A stretch of 64,000 bases of DNA from Leptodactylus fallax (taxonomy: Eukaryota; Chordata; Amphibia; Anura; Leptodactylidae). The notes beneath the pieces were generated by a model. It made no database searches, was not told where the DNA came from, and was given only the letters and a program-made list of their open reading frames with translations. The stretch spans positions 7,135,501-7,199,500 of the forward strand of contig CAMRHE010000067.1 in assembly GCA_947044405.1 (NCBI GenBank), given 5' to 3'. Numbering within the stretch: the first letter of the stretch is position 1; every line of letters begins with the position of its first letter. The position numbers and the translations under genes were made by a program. Positions 23,661-35,553 of this stretch are shown in pieces.

Positions 23661-24300
23661 TAGATCGGTGTTTCTCTACTTTTTCAGATCCGGGACATCC
23701 CTACCAAATAATTTTTTCTAAAAGTAACTACTGTATTTTTGATACAATTGTAACTCACCATGTGAGTGCACCTTCTAAACTACACCATGACATACTTCCA
23801 CCCAAGTAAATTTAAAAATTCCCCTTTTACTACCACCATGTACCCTTGGTGGCCCCCCATGTAGTATCATGCTCCCGAGTGCCGCAACACACATTATATG
23901 GCTTTCCAGTGGCCCAACACAGTATAATTCTCTGCAGTGTCCCCCACTTTATAATGCTCCCCATTTGCCCCAGACACCTAATAATAATGCACCATAGTGG
24001 TCCCTAGACACATAATAATGCTCCTCACGGATGCACAACTTGTTACGAGACAGATGTCTGCTTACTGTGCTGTGACTGTAACAAGCTGTGCACCTGTGTG
24101 CCCATTACATGACCATGGATCGTATATCACATGACCATGGACTAGTTTTTATCCACTGGAAGTAAGAAGTAGAATGAATGACAGCAAGCAGAGATCTAGA
24201 AAGCTGTGAGGAATTGATACAGAAAGTATAATGGAAAATTGTACAACTTTTTATTATACAAATAATAATATTTATCTGAAACTGTATAATCCCTTTAATA
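23661..24300. repeat. Decayed repeats: minisatellite remnant and half MITE
   Basis: Bases 23840-24030 are a worn version of the GCTCCCCA..GTGGCCC..ACACA..TATAATG minisatellite. Bases 24100-24300 match the right half of the palindromic MITE 6341-6795 (CACATGACCATGGA, AGCAGAGATCTAGAAA, GTACAACTTTTTATTATACA), ending ATAATCCCTTTAA. Confidence 0.7.
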
Positions 24301-24496
24301 TTAGAGACAAATACTTTGCTGTCTGTGATTACCTGAAGTCTGGGACACGTACATCTCTAAATACTTAGTTTCCTCCCTATGGATGCTTTGGCAGGTCTTT
24401 ACTGCAGCCATCTTCAGTTGTTGCATGTTTTGTGTATCTTTGTACCTTCAGTTTTGTCTCCAGAAAGTAAAAAGCCTGCTCATTCAGGTTGAAGTG

Positions 24497-24704
24497 ACAC
24501 TAGATTCATACTAGCGTTAGGGTCTCCGTCTTTCAGGTCCCCATGCGGATACCTGTGGACCCCATAGACTATAATGGGGTCCACCAGGTTTCCACCGTTT
24601 TATACTGAAACCGACGGAAAGGAAAGTCCTCCTTGCAGGACTTTTCTGTCTGCTGATTTTAGGAGGAATCTGCGGCGGAGTCCGCAGATGTGAATCCAGC
24701 TTCA
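24497..24704. repeat. GGTTCACA-type foldback repeat, copy 2
   Basis: Starts CACTAGATTCATACTAGCG and ends GATGTGAATCCAGCTTC. The interior has the shared words GGTCTCCGTC and GCAGGACTTTTCTGTCTGC. Confidence 0.6.
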
Positions 24705-26057
24705 GGTGACTTTACTTTACCTTAAGATACACTTGAGTTGCTTTCGTGGTATGTTTTGAGCTATAATCCATCTGTACTGGGAAGCTCCATCCTATCAGTT
24801 TTGCAGCATTTGACTTAATCTGAGCATAGCTGTATAGCTGTATTCGCTACTATACTACTCACCAGCATGGGACGGTGGCAATATGGCTGCTCCGCTGGAG
24901 CTGGCAGCAAACTCCTCCACGGCCAACGCGATGCTGTGCCTGCTGCCAACCAGACACTGACTCCTGCAGGTCACTGAAAAACGCCCACCAGTAATGACTG
25001 ACAAAAACATCCTTCATTTCTGAAATCCTGTACACTACAATACAGAAGTATTGCAGTATATGGTACATAGTAGCAAGAGATATCAGATTCTCTTTTGGGA
25101 CAGTAAAAAAACTTTTTTTTTTTTGTAGAAGTGTAAAAAAATTGAAATAGGTATGAAAATAATAAATAAAAAACCTTTCCTATTTCAAAAATAAATAATG
25201 GAAAAAAAAAAAGACATATCAAGTATTGCTGTGTGCATAAGTCTGAAATATAGAAATATACTGTTATTTATCCTGTATGGTGAAATTATAAAAAATATAT
25301 ATATTTGTATTTATCGCAGTGCTCAAATAAAATGTGTTTTGGTCACCTCGCTTCCCCAAAAAAAAAAAAAAAAAAAAACATAAAAAGTGATCAAAATGTA
25401 TATAGAAAATGGTACCAATAAAAACTACAACTTGTCCTGCAAAAAAAGAAAGCCCTCACATAAACTCCGTCAACAAAAAAGTTAAAAAGTTATGCCACCT
25501 AGCAAATCGTTTATTTTCTTAAAATGGCATTTTCTTACTAAAAGCGGTAATAAAACTGATATAAACATAGTATCGACGTAATCAGCCAGAAAAAGTTGCA
25601 AAGTCATTTGTAATGAAGAGTGAATGCCATAAAAACAAAACGCTATGTTGCCAGAAAGATAAAAAAGTTATGAATTTTGGAAGAGGGAGATGAAAAATAT
25701 GAAAATTTGACAAAGAGCTGGAGCGCCATTAGGGAGCCGTCTTAGAATCGGGGCAAAAGGGGAACAGCATGTTCACTCATTGACAAAAAAATAACCTTCC
25801 CACATAAAAATGTTGGATTGCTGCAAAACTCAGAGGCTACTTTTGGGTAGCGTACCTCCTGATGAGAGATTGTTAACTGCTAGACTTGCCTCTACACGGT
25901 GCTTAAAGACACCTTGCCCAGTTGAGAGACTTTAAGAGGGGGTGCATCATTGGACTGAGACAAACATGATGGTCATGTCAAAGAATTGCCCACCATCATG
26001 GCCAATCTGGCCTAGTTATTAGGAGGTGTTGGAAGAATTGGGTTCTGTGAGAGTACA
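24705..26057. other. No gene seen
   Basis: AT-rich with several poly-A/poly-T runs (25112-25122, 25358-25378). No exon-like frame. Confidence 0.5.
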
Positions 26058-26330
26058 CTAGGTTTACACCTGCGCCTGCACTCCGCCTGGGGATTCCGTT
26101 CCCCATTCCGCTTTAAAAATGCGAAGAGAAAAGTCCTGCAAGCAGTGCTTTTTTCTCCGCATTTGTCGCCCTTTTCGGGTGGAAACCTGGCGGACCACTT
26201 TATAGTCTATGGGATTTGTGGGTTTCTGTGGGTAACTGCTTTTTTAAGCGGATTAGGTTTCCATTCAGGGTGTCCCCCCAAGCAGACCCCCCAAACGGAA
26301 ACCCGAACGCATGTGTGAACGTAGCGTCAC
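26058..26330. repeat. GGTTCACA-type foldback repeat, copy 3
   Basis: Starts CACTAGGTTTACACCTGCGCC and ends GCATGTGTGAACGTAGCGTC, inverses with mismatches. The interior has the AAGTCCTGCAAGCAGTGCTTTT self-complementary block. Confidence 0.65.
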
Positions 26331-26705
26331 ACAGCAAACAGGTTCCGGATAGTCCAAGCAGACCACCAGTAAAGAGGATCGCTTTAAATCTGCCAACAAG
26401 CAGCTCCCAAAGTTTCCTTGTCCACTATCCAGACACACGTGGCACCTTTATTACACACCCCCATCTCTGACCAGACCATTTTCAGGAGCTGAGTAGAAGG
26501 AAGTTTAGTGTTTACAGTTTTCCCCAATAAACTTCTCGTTTCGCACTAATATAGTAACCACCTCCATATATCATCTTTACATTCACATAGAAAGTTTCAT
26601 TACATTCCAAGAACTCCTTCTTTGTGTGTTATTTTTTTTATCAATGAGTGTTTTTAACGAAACTGAAAAAATAGCGATGCGCTTAGGATGAACAAAAATG
26701 GACGC

Positions 26706-27096
26706 CTTCAGACCCCAGAGTATAATATAGAGAGGCCCAGGGGAGGTGACAAAATTAAAAAAACATTCATACTCACCTTCTATTAACTCTTTTATGCCTC
26801 TTTGTGATGTCTGGTGCTCTCCTGTGACATCATGTGTTCTGGGTAACTGCTGATGCCTGTGATAGGGCCACTAGTGGTCACATGTCACTGTTGAGAACCA
26901 ATCTGAGCGGTCACCGCGGAGGCATGACTTCACAAGAGCGTTAGATGTCACCCAGGAGGCGGAGACAGAGCACCAGACACTGGATGGAGGCCAAAAAAAG
27001 ATAATGGTAGGCGAGTATGATTGTTTTTTCATTTTTTACACCCCTGGGCCTCCACCTTTTAAACTCTGGGATCAGAAGAGACCCCAGAGTATAATA
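26706..27096. repeat. Foldback module, CAGACCCCAGAGTATAAT ends
   Basis: The left half reads TTCAGACCCCAGAGTATAAT, GAGGCCCAGGGGAGGTG, ACATTCATACTCACC. The right half is the inverse in order: GGCGAGTATGATTG, CACCCCTGGGCCTCCACC, GACCCCAGAGTATAATAA (the outermost end is itself a small palindrome). It is a stand-alone version of the module inside the hAT elements at 20863 and 39543. Confidence 0.75.
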
Positions 27097-28305
27097 ACAT
27101 CACTTTCAATTTGATATAACTTCGATTGTGTTTGCATTAGAGAGGTAGAAATTGGATAGATAGGTTCCCTAAGAGTGTGGTGCGTACCAAACTTGTTTGA
27201 CCCAAAATGAATCTTGGTCCCAAACCCGAAACAAGACAAATCTTGAGAGGTTCGCCCATCTGTAATGAGTGTATAATAGTAAGTGTGCTTATCCACTGCA
27301 GAGAGTACACTTCTAGAACTTTCTAGCCCCATTCAATCCCTTTAGTACAATGACACCAACAGACTATTTTTTAGGCGATCACCCCTTATCCATCCAGACC
27401 TCTCAAAGAAGTTTAACTGTATATATGGCAGAATCCAATAAAACTGTATCACTACTGATTTTTACTCTTTTCATTGTGAGAATGAAATATATGATGGCTC
27501 AACAGATTCGGAGAGCAGCAGACATAGTGAAGAGAAAAGAGGCAGTGATATAGTCTCCCATATCCCCCCAGCTCTGCTGTAAACTGGTTGAGTTACAGCT
27601 TTCTCAGTAAACCTTGACATTTCTCCCTTAATCCCAATTGATTTACTTCCCAGGGATTCCACCATAAAATATGATGGGAAACAACTGAAGACAAAAGGAC
27701 CTAATCCTGATAATCTGCCATAATCTGGTAACACACTTTAATCAGTATGTCACAACGCCACCAAAAACCATGAAAAGAACAGTCTGATAAGAGAAGGAAG
27801 AGCGACTATTGCTGAGCAGAAAATCTCGACATTTCCCTTAGCAAAACAAGCAACACGTGATTGGCTTCAATAAACAAAATCCAAAAATAGCACAAGTGAT
27901 ATGTGCAATGCTCACAGCTTCACCGGGGTTTTATCTGCATCCAGAACATTCTCTAGAGCACCTCCATCCTGATTTAAGCTGTCATACAGGAAAGGGTGTC
28001 ACATGAAGACTGAAGACCTGTGGTAGGGAGCTGCAAACACAAAGAAATTGTTATTCCTTTTGACATTCTGTCATTGGAACAAATTGCAAAATTTTATTTT
28101 GCGTTCATGTAATTTTTAGATTATTGGTTTAATATTGGAGATGTCTGAAAAAGCTCTGGGGCCATGTAAAAAAAAAAAATTTCAATCTTAGAATTTTGAC
28201 TTTTTATCTTGAAATTGTACCATTTTCATGTTTTACACCATTCAAAAAAATGTTGGGCATTCCAGTTTTTTCTTTTATTTTTTCCTTCTTATTCCAGAAG
28301 TTGAT
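27097..28305. other. No gene; worn repeat at the left
   Basis: Bases 27155-27275 are an inverted relative of 4200-4300 (GACCCAAAATGAATCTTGG, CGAAACAAGACAAATCTTG). The remainder is unassigned. Confidence 0.5.
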
Positions 28306-28708
28306 TTAAAGGGGTATTCCCACGAACATAACCATTTTTAAATTTGTAGATAATTAAAAGTTAAACATTTTTGCAAGTACAGTGCCTTGCGAAAGGATTC
28401 GGCCCCCTTGAACTTTTCAACCTTTTGCCGGGATATCTTCTCATACATGTAGTGTCCCTGCCTGATAACCCAGCTAAAATAAGAAAATCATGGCTGGGTT
28501 TTTGACAAGTCCCAGACCATATGAAGTTTCTGTATTTGTGGTCGTATACATTGGCAACTGATCAAGACAACAGATGTCACCACTAACATAGTTAGAGGAA
28601 ATCTTTAAAACTCTGCAGAATTTTTAACTACTTATAATTGCAAAAATGTTTAACTTTTAATTATCTACAAATATAGATATGGTTATGTTCAAGGGAATAC
28701 AACTTTAA
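28306..28708. mobile_element. TTAA-ended MITE containing a Tc1 end
   Basis: Left TTAAAGGGGTATTCCCACGAACATAACC... is mirrored at the right by ATGGTTATGTTCAAGGGAATAC...TTTAA; the arms are about 75 bp (the inner part TTGTAGATAATTAAAAGTTAAACA is shared). Immediately inside the left arm, bases 28380-28432 read CAGTGCCTTGCGAAAGGATT and onward. This is the terminal repeat of the Tc1-like family whose larger copy ends at 48758. No second Tc1 end is present. Confidence 0.75.
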
Positions 28709-29122
28709 CATACTGTTAAAACACAGACTGTTTTCATGTGATACATTGTACTTTATGTTGGTGGTAAATTCTGCTTGCTACATTACGTGTTTGCTTATTA
28801 AAAATGTGAAATTTACCGAAAATTTAGGAATTTTCAAAATTTAAATAATTCTGCTTGCAAAACAGATAGTCATACCACCCAAATTAGCTAATAATTAGCA
28901 TTTACCATACATCTATTTTATATTGGCATCATGTTTTAACTGTGCACAGAAACTTTTTTCTATTTTTTTAACATTTTAAAAGCCATAACGTTTTTATTTT
29001 TCAATCAACTGTTATTTTTTACTACTTTTACAAACTAAAAACCCAATTAAAAAAATTCCAATGGACACCATATAGAAAGGAGCAGTGTGAGAGCTTGATT
29101 TTTGCATAGTGAGCTGTATTTA
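28709..29122. other. AT-rich stretch, nothing identified
   Basis: Very AT-rich; no motif or exon. Confidence 0.5.
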
Positions 29123-29585
29123 TCTCTTACATATATAAAAATGAGTTCCTGTCTGTCTGTCTGTCTGTCTGTTCTTTATGCGCGACCAAACGACTGGACC
29201 GATCCTCACCAAATTTGGCACACATGTACATCAGGTGTCCGGGAATATTATAGACTGGGTCTCAGCTCTCTTGGACGTACCGTTCCTGAGGTACAGTATT
29301 CCCAAAAAATGACCAGCATTAATCTATACAAGCCTGCAAGTCTTTCACTCATATTCCAACTGCCATACACACGGTCAGCCAATAACAGCTCGCAGGCGCT
29401 TACTCTCCTCAGGCACACAGGTTTCCATAGCAACCAAGCTATGTATGACCTGTATTAGTGAATAGCAGTTCACAGGACCTTAAATATTCAGTCATATCAC
29501 GTGTATCAGCAAATATAAGTTCACATTTAATTTACCAGGTTTCCATAACAACACAGCCATAAATAGACTGTACCTATACTGGACT

Positions 29586-30210
29586 CAGTGGCGTAACTAG
29601 CAATGGCTGGGCCCCAAGGCGAACATTTGACATGGGACTCCCCCCCCCCCGGCAAACCCCCACGCACAAACTGCATTCCTGCACACACTATTATGCCCCA
29701 TAGTGGCCCCTGCATACACTATTAGGCCCCATAGTGGCCCTTGCACACAGTATTCTTCCCCATAGTGGCCCCTACACACAGTATCATAGTGGCTCCTCCA
29801 TATAGTATTATGCGCACTTCCCGCTACTTCTTCAATGTTGGACCAGATGTCACGTGAGCCAGGCATGATCGCAACGCATAATGACGTTGGACTGGCCCAC
29901 CGACATCTGGGACGCCACCAAGGAAGCCTGAAGCCTGCTGAAAAGACCCCAGAGTATAATGATAGCAGTGTTTGTGGAGTTCACGGCCCACAGGCCTTAC
30001 TTACCAATCCCCGCTCCTGCTCACAGCCATCTCTGCAGAAGGTGAAGTGCAGACGGCCGTGAGCAGGAGTGGGGATCAGTAAGTAAATAGGGCCCGTTAC
30101 CTGCTGGTGTTAAAAAAAAAAAAAAAAAACATCAGAGGCCCGCCGGGTCCCCTAATGTCCCGGGCCCTGTGGCAGCTGCTACCACAGCTACCCCAGTATT
30201 TACGCCACTG
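29586..30210 (+). mobile_element. Nonautonomous hAT element nested in the Helitron
   Basis: Ends CAGTGGCGTAACTAGCAATG and CCAGTATTTACGCCACTG. The perfect 8-bp duplication ACTGGACT lies at 29578-29585 and 30211-30218. The interrupted host reads on as CTATACTGGACTGCCATACTGGAT, and an uninterrupted copy of that text exists at about 30855-30875, which confirms the insertion point. It contains the 30-bp minisatellite (29676-29815) and a GTGAGCAGGAG foldback (29997-30086). It is a relative of 20863-21665. Confidence 0.95.
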
Positions 30211-30247
30211 ACTGGACTGCCATACTGGATTTCAGCATTCTTATAAA

Positions 30248-30469
30248 TTGAAACGTTTTTTTAAACTATTCATGTCCCCTGCAGCAAAATGCATGGCTGC
30301 TGCTCAAGCTAATGAAAACTCTCAGCAGACCCAAGCCTGTCTCCAATCTGATAAGGTATGTTACAGACAACAGCGAGCTGCTGAAACTCCCCAGCAGACC
30401 CAAGCCCGTCTCCAATCTGACAAAGCATTGTCAGCCACATGCACACAGCTGCACTCCAGGTTTCAATAA
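30248..30469 (+). pseudogene. Helitron protein N-terminal repeat relic
   Basis: The frame has two tandem copies of a roughly 24-residue unit: ANENSQQTQACLQSDKVCYR and AAETPQQTQARLQSDKALSA. Repeats of the form AAETPxQxQARLxxD are typical of the N-terminal part of Helitron Rep/helicase proteins in animals, from family memory. Nothing of the HUH endonuclease or Pif1-type helicase is present. It supports calling the surrounding element a deleted Helitron. Confidence 0.65.
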
Positions 30470-30965
30470 CATCCCAGCCATTTTTCTTCACTGCTGTAGG
30501 TCAGATTTAAAGGGGCAGGGCGCTGTGGATGACACTGTTACACAAGGTCACATACACACAGCTTTACTCCAGGTTTTCCATAACAACCGATCGCAGGTTT
30601 TTCACTGATATCCAAACTGAGATGCACATGATCACATGACACTTATGGACCAATGGAAAATCGCAGGTTCAGTCTTGACATACACACAGCTTTACACCAG
30701 GTTTCCATAGCAACCAAGCTATTTATGTCCTGTATGAGTCAATAGCAGTTCGCAGGTCCTTAAATATTCAGTCATATGACGTGTATTAACCAATGTAAGT
30801 TCACATTTCATTTACCAGGTTTCCATAGCAACACAGCCATAAATAGACTATACCTATACTGGACTGCCATACTGGATGTCAAGTGCAAAACTGGCCAATT
30901 CTTATGGGGTCACTGCACAAACAAAAAATGAAATATACCCGTGCGAAGCCGGGTCCTTCCTCTAG

Positions 30966-31480
30966 TTATTGATAAGTTTCAGTGACTTTTGAATCCTTGC
31001 ATTGTATAAATTTTTTTATGGCATTCACTGTATAGGATAAATAATATGACATTTTAATAGTTCGCACTTTTACATACTGTACATGGCGATATTAATAAAG
31101 TTTAATTTTACTTATTTATTTAGGGGGAAAAGTTGTTTTTTTTACTTTTATTACTTAGTTATTTTTAGTAGACTACCACTTGATCACCTGTACAATAAAC
31201 TGCATTCTATATTGCAGAATACTGTGCATTTTACTAGATGCCTACTAGGACTGAACCTCATGGGAATCTATAAATGGAAGACCAGAGGCTATTGTCAGGG
31301 CTCCAGGCAGTCACGGCAACCCATTAGCACTCCGCAATCAGATTGTGGAGGATCTGAGAGAATGAGCTCCCTTCTCTGTCCACTTAGATGCCATGATTTG
31401 AGTTGATCTTCTGTGCTACTATACTACAGAGAAGTACTATTATGGCACTGAGAATTAACTATAAGCTGAGTGTAAAATTA
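30966..31480. other. No gene seen
   Basis: AT-rich. The frame at 31083-31406 has no recognisable feature. Confidence 0.5.
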
Positions 31481-31912
31481 GGTCTGGGGTCCCCCTAGCC
31501 AAAATCTTTAGGCCGTGCCCCCTTTTTACTAATCACCAATTTGTAGGTCAAAAATCCCTCTTTATTGGCCCCAACACAGTATAACACACCGTTTACTGAC
31601 CCCCCCCCCACAGTATATTGTCCCCTTTACTGACCCCAGCACAGTATATTGCCCCTTTTTATGGCCCTCGCAAAATACAATGCTCCCTTTTATGGCCCCC
31701 ACATCGTACATTGGCCTATTTTATGGCATCCACATTAGGCTATTACCTGTTAGATTACAGGTAACACCCTGTTCGGATGTTCTGAGTAAAATATTGGTCG
31801 CTACCTGTTGAAATAATGCAATAGGTAGTGACTGATTTTTTTTTAAAACGGCCATAACGCAACCCACTTCTGAGGGTGCCCCCTGCATTAGGGCCAACTC
31901 CATCCCTGGATG
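31481..31912 (+). repeat. Worn minisatellite-bearing repeat
   Basis: Starts CTGGGGTCCCCCTAGCCAAAATC and ends GGCCAACTCCATCCCTG. The interior has CCCCAGCACAGTATATTGCCCC-type units. It is related to 58361-58735 through the shared text (C)CCCTA.C.AAAAT.TTTAGGCC. The ends look hAT-like, but I see no target duplication. Confidence 0.5.
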
Positions 31913-31959
31913 TAATAGTACAGAGATGAGCAGTAAAGGGTTGTTGTTACTGTAGCTAA

Positions 31960-32735
31960 CGGGGAGTCAGCTGTAACCACACCCGGAGCTCCCCTAGAGA
32001 ATGCAGGTAAGGTTTATTACCGTCCCTGCCTTCCCGATTGATGTGTACACAGAGCTCAATGAGCGCTGTATACACCGCTATGGGCGCGGCCATAATGCAG
32101 CTTCCCTCTGACCCAGCGGTCATGCGATCCGCCGAGTATCAGAGACTGTAAGAGTTGCTGGGTCCTACAGGAGCCAGATTAGCTCTGTAGTTATGGGCAG
32201 GAGGCTGTATTTCTCCTGTAACTGGGGCTAAATGTACCAGCCCCAGTTACAGGGGAAATCACCCCCCACCAAAAAACAAAACAGTGATCAGATGTCCCCA
32301 AAGGTCTATTAGGACACAATGTAAAAAAATAAATAAATAAAATGAACAGAAAAGTAAAGCAATAATAATAATAGTTAAATAAATAAATAATATTCCAATA
32401 ACACACCCATATTACAAGTTATAACCCCACTCCCGACAACACAATACAAAATAAAAATTACCGTAACGGAGAGGAAAAACTATTTTAGAAAGTTTTTTAG
32501 TAGCACTTTATGCTATTAAATAAAAAAAACTTAAAAAAATTTAAAAACATGCAAAAATAAAAATAACATAAAAATAAAGCCCTATGTGTCACCAAAAAAA
32601 GACGCAGAAATTAGTTGAATAATGCAAATGATAAAAATGTCATAGCCCTCAAAACCGCACATACAAAAAAAAAACGAAAATGTGTCTGGTCCTAAACCAG
32701 AAATTGGCCCGGTACTGAAGTGGTTAAATAAACGG
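31960..32735. repeat. Dispersed repeat, copy 2
   Basis: Matches 16190-16905 in order and wording and ends CTGAAGTGGTTAAATA. Class not determined. Confidence 0.7.
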
Positions 32736-33766
32736 TGTCTATTGGCTTTATTTGGTATTGCATCTCAGCCTTATTAAAGCGGTCTGGTCTACCAGACACA
32801 ACCTATGGACAACACTTAGGCTGACTAAATAGTAATAAGCCTTCTCCTATAATTTTTTTCCTACAAGTGTGAATTACTATGATGATGACTATTATTATTC
32901 TAAGTACAGAGATGCAGGTTGCTTCTTTTTAGAGATTATCCTTCATTAAGACTTTTTATAATTTCTGCATTTTTTTATTTTTATATACAGAAATTCTGAG
33001 CGATTCTGACCTTTGTGAATGTACCGTGATTACATGTTGCTGGATTCATTATTTTTTCTGCCATCCCTTCTGTGATAATTTCCCCTGTAAGCCATTATAA
33101 AATAATTGCAGGTCAGATCCGGGTTTGTTTCCTGAGCCTCCTTCTTACTGGTGTGGATTATAGTGATTAGCTTGTCTCCTGAGTGACTTTTGGTGTCATT
33201 GGAACAATGCTGAACCAACTTTTACTTTACAGATTGTTAAATGTGTCATTATGTTTACTGTTTGTAATGTGTAACATAATGGATAGCCCACATCAGGGCA
33301 ATATTGTCAGTGTCACCATGATGGGTCCAGGCAGGGGCATAGAAGAGGGGGCATTCATTGAAATCAGTGGGGATCAGACACCCGGCCTCAGCAAATGAGT
33401 AGGTAGAATTGTGTGGGAAAAAAGCAGTTGCTCCATTTTCTTATAGAATTAGTTTTTACAGTGTTCACTGTGGGGTAAAATGGATACAATGGGGTGAATC
33501 TGTTAACCCATCGACAACAGTTTTTTGGTGTAGTATGGTGCATCTTTGGTACACATCCCTTTTGTTTGCCAAAGATGTTCCACATCCTTCATTCAGCTCC
33601 TCACTTGCCACTTTTTGCCCAAGTGAGTGAAGCAGAATGGGCCTGGCTGGGGATAAGTCATCCCAACAATTTATTAAGACTTATGTCAGAAAATGGTATT
33701 TCCATGGAAATACATGTCACTTGTGTTCATCCCCCAAGTAAGGTTCCACTCCATATAGACAATGTT
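32736..33766. other. No gene seen
   Basis: No recognised repeat or coding sequence. Confidence 0.45.
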
Positions 33767-33873
33767 AGCAAGAACTTCGCACTCCAGGGGTTCAGATGCA
33801 TATAAATTGAGTTTTATTGTGTTGTACATTCCATATACACTACACTGACTCCTATAATACTCCTACAATCCGT

Positions 33874-33904
33874 CTGACGAAGGTTGCGGATGTCAACCAA
33901 AGCG
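33874..33904 (+). other. Possible decayed hammerhead-ribozyme motif
   Basis: CTGACGA (33874-33880) fits the CUGANGA core. It is followed by GGTTG (33882-33886), a loop, CAACC (33894-33898) and then AAA. A real hammerhead would have GAAA after stem II, so the conserved G is missing. Hammerheads are known in amphibian Penelope-like and retrozyme-like repeats. This call is speculative. Confidence 0.25.
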
Positions 33905-33917
33905 ATACTATATTATA

Positions 33918-35553
33918 CAGTCATATGAAAAAGTTTGGGCACCCCTATTAATCTTAATCATTTTTAGTTCTAAATATTTGGGTGTTTGCAACAGCCATTT
34001 CAATTTGATATATCTAATAACTGATGGACACAGTAATATTTCAGGATTGAAATGAGGTTTATTGTACTAACAGAAAATGTGCAATATGCATTAAACCAAA
34101 ATTTGACCGGTGCAAAAGTATGGGCACCTCAACAGAAAAGTGACATTAATATTTAGTAGATCCTCCTTTTGCAAAAATAACAGCCTCTAGTCGCTTCCTG
34201 TAGCTTTTAATCAGTTCCTGGATCCTGGATGAAGGTATTTTTGACCATTCCTCTTTACAAAACAATTCCAGTTCAGTTAAGTTTGATGGTCGCCGAGCAT
34301 GGACAGCCCGCTTCAAATTATCCCACAGATGTTCAATGATATTCAGGTCTGGGGACTGGGATGGCCATTCCAGAACATTGTAATTGTTCCTCTGCATGAA
34401 TGCCTGAGTAGATTTCGATCATTGTCTTGCTGAAATATCCATCCCCGGCGTAACTTCAAATTCGTCACTGATTCTTGTACATTATTCTCAAGAATCTGCT
34501 GATACTGAGTTGAATCCATGCGACCCTCAACTTTAACAAGATTCCCGGTGCCGGCATTGGCCACACAGCCCCAAAGCATGATGGAACCTCCACCAAATTT
34601 TACAGTGGGTAGCAAGTGTTTTTCTTGGAATGCTGTGTTTTTTGGACGCCATGCATAACGCCTTTTTGTATGATCAAACAACTCAATCTTTGTTTCATCA
34701 GTCCACAGGACCTTCTTCCAAAATGAAGCTGGCTTGTCCAAATGTGCTTTTGCATACCTTAGGCGACTCTGTTTGTGGCGTGCTTTCAGAAACGGCTTCT
34801 TTCGCATCACTCTCCCATACAGCTTCTCCTTGTGCAAAGTGTGCTGTATTGTTGACCGATGCACAGTGACACCATCTGCAGCAAGATGATGCTGCAGCTC
34901 TTTGGAGGTGGTCTGTGGATTCTCCTTGACTGTTCTCACCATTCTTCTTCTCTGCCTTTCTGAGATTTTTCTTGGCCTGCCACTTCTGGGCTTAACAAGA
35001 ACTGTCCCTGTGGTCTTCCATTTCCTTACTATGTTCCTCACAGTGGAAACTGACAGGTTAAATCTCTGAGACAACTTTTTGTATCCTTCCCCTGAACAAC
35101 TATGTTGAACAATCTTTGTTTTCAGATCATTTGAGAGTTGTTTTGAGGAGCCCATGATGCCACTCTTCAGAGGAGATTCAAATAGGAGAACAACTTGCAA
35201 TTGGCCACCTTAAATACCTTTTCTCATGATTTGATACACCTGGCTATGAAGTTCAAAGCTCAGTGAGGTTACAAAACCAATTTTGTGCTTCAGTAAGTCA
35301 GTAAAAAGTAGTTAGGAGTATTCAAATCAATAAAATGATAAGGGTACCCAAATTTTTGCACCGGTCAAATTTTGGTTTAATGCATATTGCACATTTTCTG
35401 TTAGTACAATAAACCTCATTTCAATCCTGAAATATTACTGTGTCCATCAGTTATTAGATATATCAAATTGAAATGGCTGTTGCAAACACCCAAATATTTA
35501 GAACTAAAAATGATTAAGATTAATAGGGGTGCCCAAACTTTTTCATATGACTG
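33918..35553 (-). mobile_element. Tc1-like transposon with about 212-bp inverted repeats
   Basis: The ends CAGTCATATGAAAAAGTTTG are flanked by TA (33916-33917 and 35554-35555). The inverted repeats span about 33918-34128 and 35343-35553 and are almost identical. Total 1636 bp. The transposase gene is on the minus strand with a single small frame-breaking deletion. This is a different family from 21897-23526 and 38776-48758. Confidence 0.95.
34146..35155 (-). pseudogene. Tc1-like transposase, one small deletion
   Basis: Starts at the ATG at 35155 (MGSSKQLSNDLKTKIVQH). Domains in order: helix-turn-helix (GYKKLSQRFNLSVSTVRNIV), GRPRK hinge, second HTH (VTVHRSTIQHTLHK), then the catalytic region with WTDETKIELF (first Asp), FQQDND (second Asp) and, after the break, SPDLNIIEHLW (catalytic Glu). 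It ends AKGGSTKY. A deletion of roughly a dozen bases just after the DND codons (about 34425) removes the usual PKHTSK stretch and shifts the frame. The rest reads well, so this is a young pseudogene of about 335 residues. Confidence 0.93.

Larger units (their letters stand above)
29123..30965 (+). mobile_element. Helitron (nonautonomous) with TC start and CTAG end
   Basis: The left end TCTCTTACATATATAAAAATG follows an A (29122). The right end is a short hairpin ACCCG-tgcgaagc-CGGGT about ten bases before CTAG (30962-30965), followed by T. 5'-TC, a 3' hairpin plus CTAG, insertion between A and T, and no target duplication are the Helitron hallmarks. A (GTCT)n run follows the left end. The interior has a duplicated block (29470-29585 versus 30750-30860: TTTACCAGGTTTCCATA, CAGCCATAAATAGACT) and a coding relic (30248-30469). 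A hAT element (29586-30210) is nested in it. Rep/helicase sequence is absent. Confidence 0.85.
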
